In this document: piece after piece, positions 63,421 through 64,000 of the stretch
Numbering within the stretch: position 1 is the stretch's first letter
Layout of the letters: every line of letters begins with the position of its first letter
Assembly: GCA_029781135.1 (NCBI GenBank)
Contig: JAKOXH010000066.1
Coordinates: 62,001-126,000, forward strand
Reading direction: 5' to 3'
From: Planctomycetota bacterium
Lineage (GTDB): Bacteria > Planctomycetota > Planctomycetia > Pirellulales > Lacipirellulaceae
DNA: 64,000 nt
Notes under the pieces: model-generated
Seen by the model: only the letters and a program-made list of their open reading frames with translations
Told to the model about the DNA's origin: nothing
Database searches by the model: none
Made by a program: the position numbers and the translations under genes

Positions 63421-63689
63421 GCCACGAAGAGGCACAAACAACACAAGAAAAGTTCGGGCAGGAGATTTTTGAATCGCCAAGGCGCGGAGGGCGCCAAGAA
63501 AGGCACATGATGTGGGAGGCGTCTCTGACGCCGATGACGCTATCCATCGCGACACGCCATCGGCCCCAGAGTGGCCTCCCACAGTCCACTGGCAAATCAG
63601 GTCTTATGAATTCTTGGCGTTCTTGGCGACTTGGTGGTTTCACCTGTATTCCCACCTGTCTTTTCGTGCCTTTTTGTGTTCTTCGTGGC
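63421..63689. repeat. Triple-nested palindromic repeats after the peroxidase gene
   Basis: Outer arms: gccacgaagaggcacaaaca and tttttgtgttcttcgtggc. Middle arms: gaatcgccaaggcgcggagg and cttggcgttcttggcgactt (63609-63641). Inner arms: gtgggaggcgtctctgacgc (63512 on) and gtggcctcccac (ending 63582). The inner pair resembles the core of the MITE-like element. The whole gap between the two genes (63414-63716) consists of this structure. Confidence 0.85.
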
Positions 63690-63716
63690 CATACGTAACA
63701 CTAAATAGCTGCATCC

Positions 63717-64000
63717 ATGGAAAAGAAATTCGACTGCGTGGTGGTCGGGTCGTGCGTGGTCGATGTCCTTGCGCGGCCGGTGCCGTTGACCGAGGTAATC
63801 GGTGGCGGCCGGCTGATCGAAAGCGATCCGCTCGTCCTCACCACCGGCGGCATCGTCTCGAATTCGGGCATCGCGATGGCCCGGCTCGGCATGCGCGTGG
63901 CCGCGTTCACGTACGTCGGCAACGATGAGTGGGCCGAAGTCATTCGCCATCGCTACAAAGTCGAAGGCGTCGATACATCGGCACTGCTCACGCACCCGAC
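63717..64000 (+). CDS. PfkB/ribokinase-family sugar kinase (3' partial)
   Basis: 94 residues visible; the gene runs off the window end. The start EKKFDCVVVGSCVVDVLAR and TTGGIVSNSGIAMARLGMRV match the N-terminal motif of the PfkB family, where the Gly-Gly-x-x-x-N turn contacts the sugar. The next segment, AAFTYVGNDEWAEVIRH, fits as well. The catalytic C-terminal DTxGAGD motif is out of view, so the substrate cannot be predicted. Confidence 0.88.
   Translation, partial: MEKKFDCVVVGSCVVDVLARPVPLTEVIGGGRLIESDPLVLTTGGIVSNSGIAMARLGMRVAAFTYVGNDEWAEVIRHRYKVEGVDTSALLTHP

Noticed and set aside
1-64000. tRNA, rRNA or CRISPR loci
   Set aside because: No cloverleaf with CCA-side arms, no rRNA core sequence and no regular repeat-spacer array was noticed, although short tRNAs could be missed by eye.

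Overview
The window looks like a chromosomal segment of a planctomycete, probably of the Pirellula/Lacipirellula type. The evidence is two DUF1559 pseudopilin-like proteins, three PEP-CTERM proteins (one with a dockerin-like tail), paired PQQ-like beta-propellers, a CPCC-like cysteine-rich exported protein, a DUF1569 protein, H4MPT-linked formaldehyde genes (fae, mtdB-like), high GC and many short palindromic repeats. No rRNA, tRNA, CRISPR array or transposase gene was recognised. Assignments rest on motif reading only; no database search was run.

Layout. 1-12.8 kb: a biosynthetic locus with a one-module reducing type I polyketide synthase (5' end outside the window), a GH3-family acyl-adenylating enzyme, an extended SDR, an enolase-superfamily enzyme and an alpha/beta hydrolase. 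12.9-19.5 kb: a lipoprotein plus DUF1559 pair, a YprB-like nuclease, a PP2C phosphatase, small proteins and a degenerate receiver domain. 19.6-23.9 kb: two exported PQQ-like propellers. 24.6-29.2 kb: Cys-rich exported protein, FliN-like protein, nadA, a hypothetical and the second DUF1559 protein. 29.6-32.6 kb: fae, mtdB-like gene, a TPR-like gene and a small lipoprotein. 33.2-39.4 kb: PEP-CTERM protein, lepA, M20 peptidase, trpG/pabA-type amidotransferase, moeA. 39.8-47.3 kb: large PEP-CTERM/dockerin protein, two exported hypotheticals, uppP, an MBL-fold hydrolase and a PEP-CTERM protein preceded by a sigma54-type promoter. 48.1-61.7 kb: exopolysaccharide genes (TPR protein, polysaccharide export protein, GDP-mannose 3,5-epimerase-like enzyme, polyprenyl glycosylphosphotransferase, FkbM methyltransferase, GT4 glycosyltransferase, polymerase-like membrane protein), interrupted by a DUF1569 protein, an MFS carrier and membrane proteins. 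62.0-64.0 kb: a zinc-ribbon/bPH protein, an exported glutathione peroxidase and the start of a PfkB kinase.

How the genes fit together. In the first locus the PKS thioesterase could release a reduced acyl acid, GH3 could activate it and join it to an amine or amino acid, and the SDR and enolase-family enzyme could modify the product; this is inference. In the polysaccharide region, the glycosylphosphotransferase would start the lipid-linked unit, GT4 extend it, FkbM methylate it, the membrane protein polymerise it and the export protein carry it out; UppP, 10 kb upstream, recycles the lipid carrier.

The most unusual content is the repeat landscape. A 157-161 bp palindromic element occurs three times, each copy with 10-bp direct repeats (10/10, 9/10 and 9/10 identical) like target-site duplications. 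Several unrelated palindromic families sit inside each other's loops. Others lie in frame inside genes: in both DUF1559 leaders, in the hinge of the mtdB-like gene, in the YprB-like nuclease and at the stop codon of the hydrolase.
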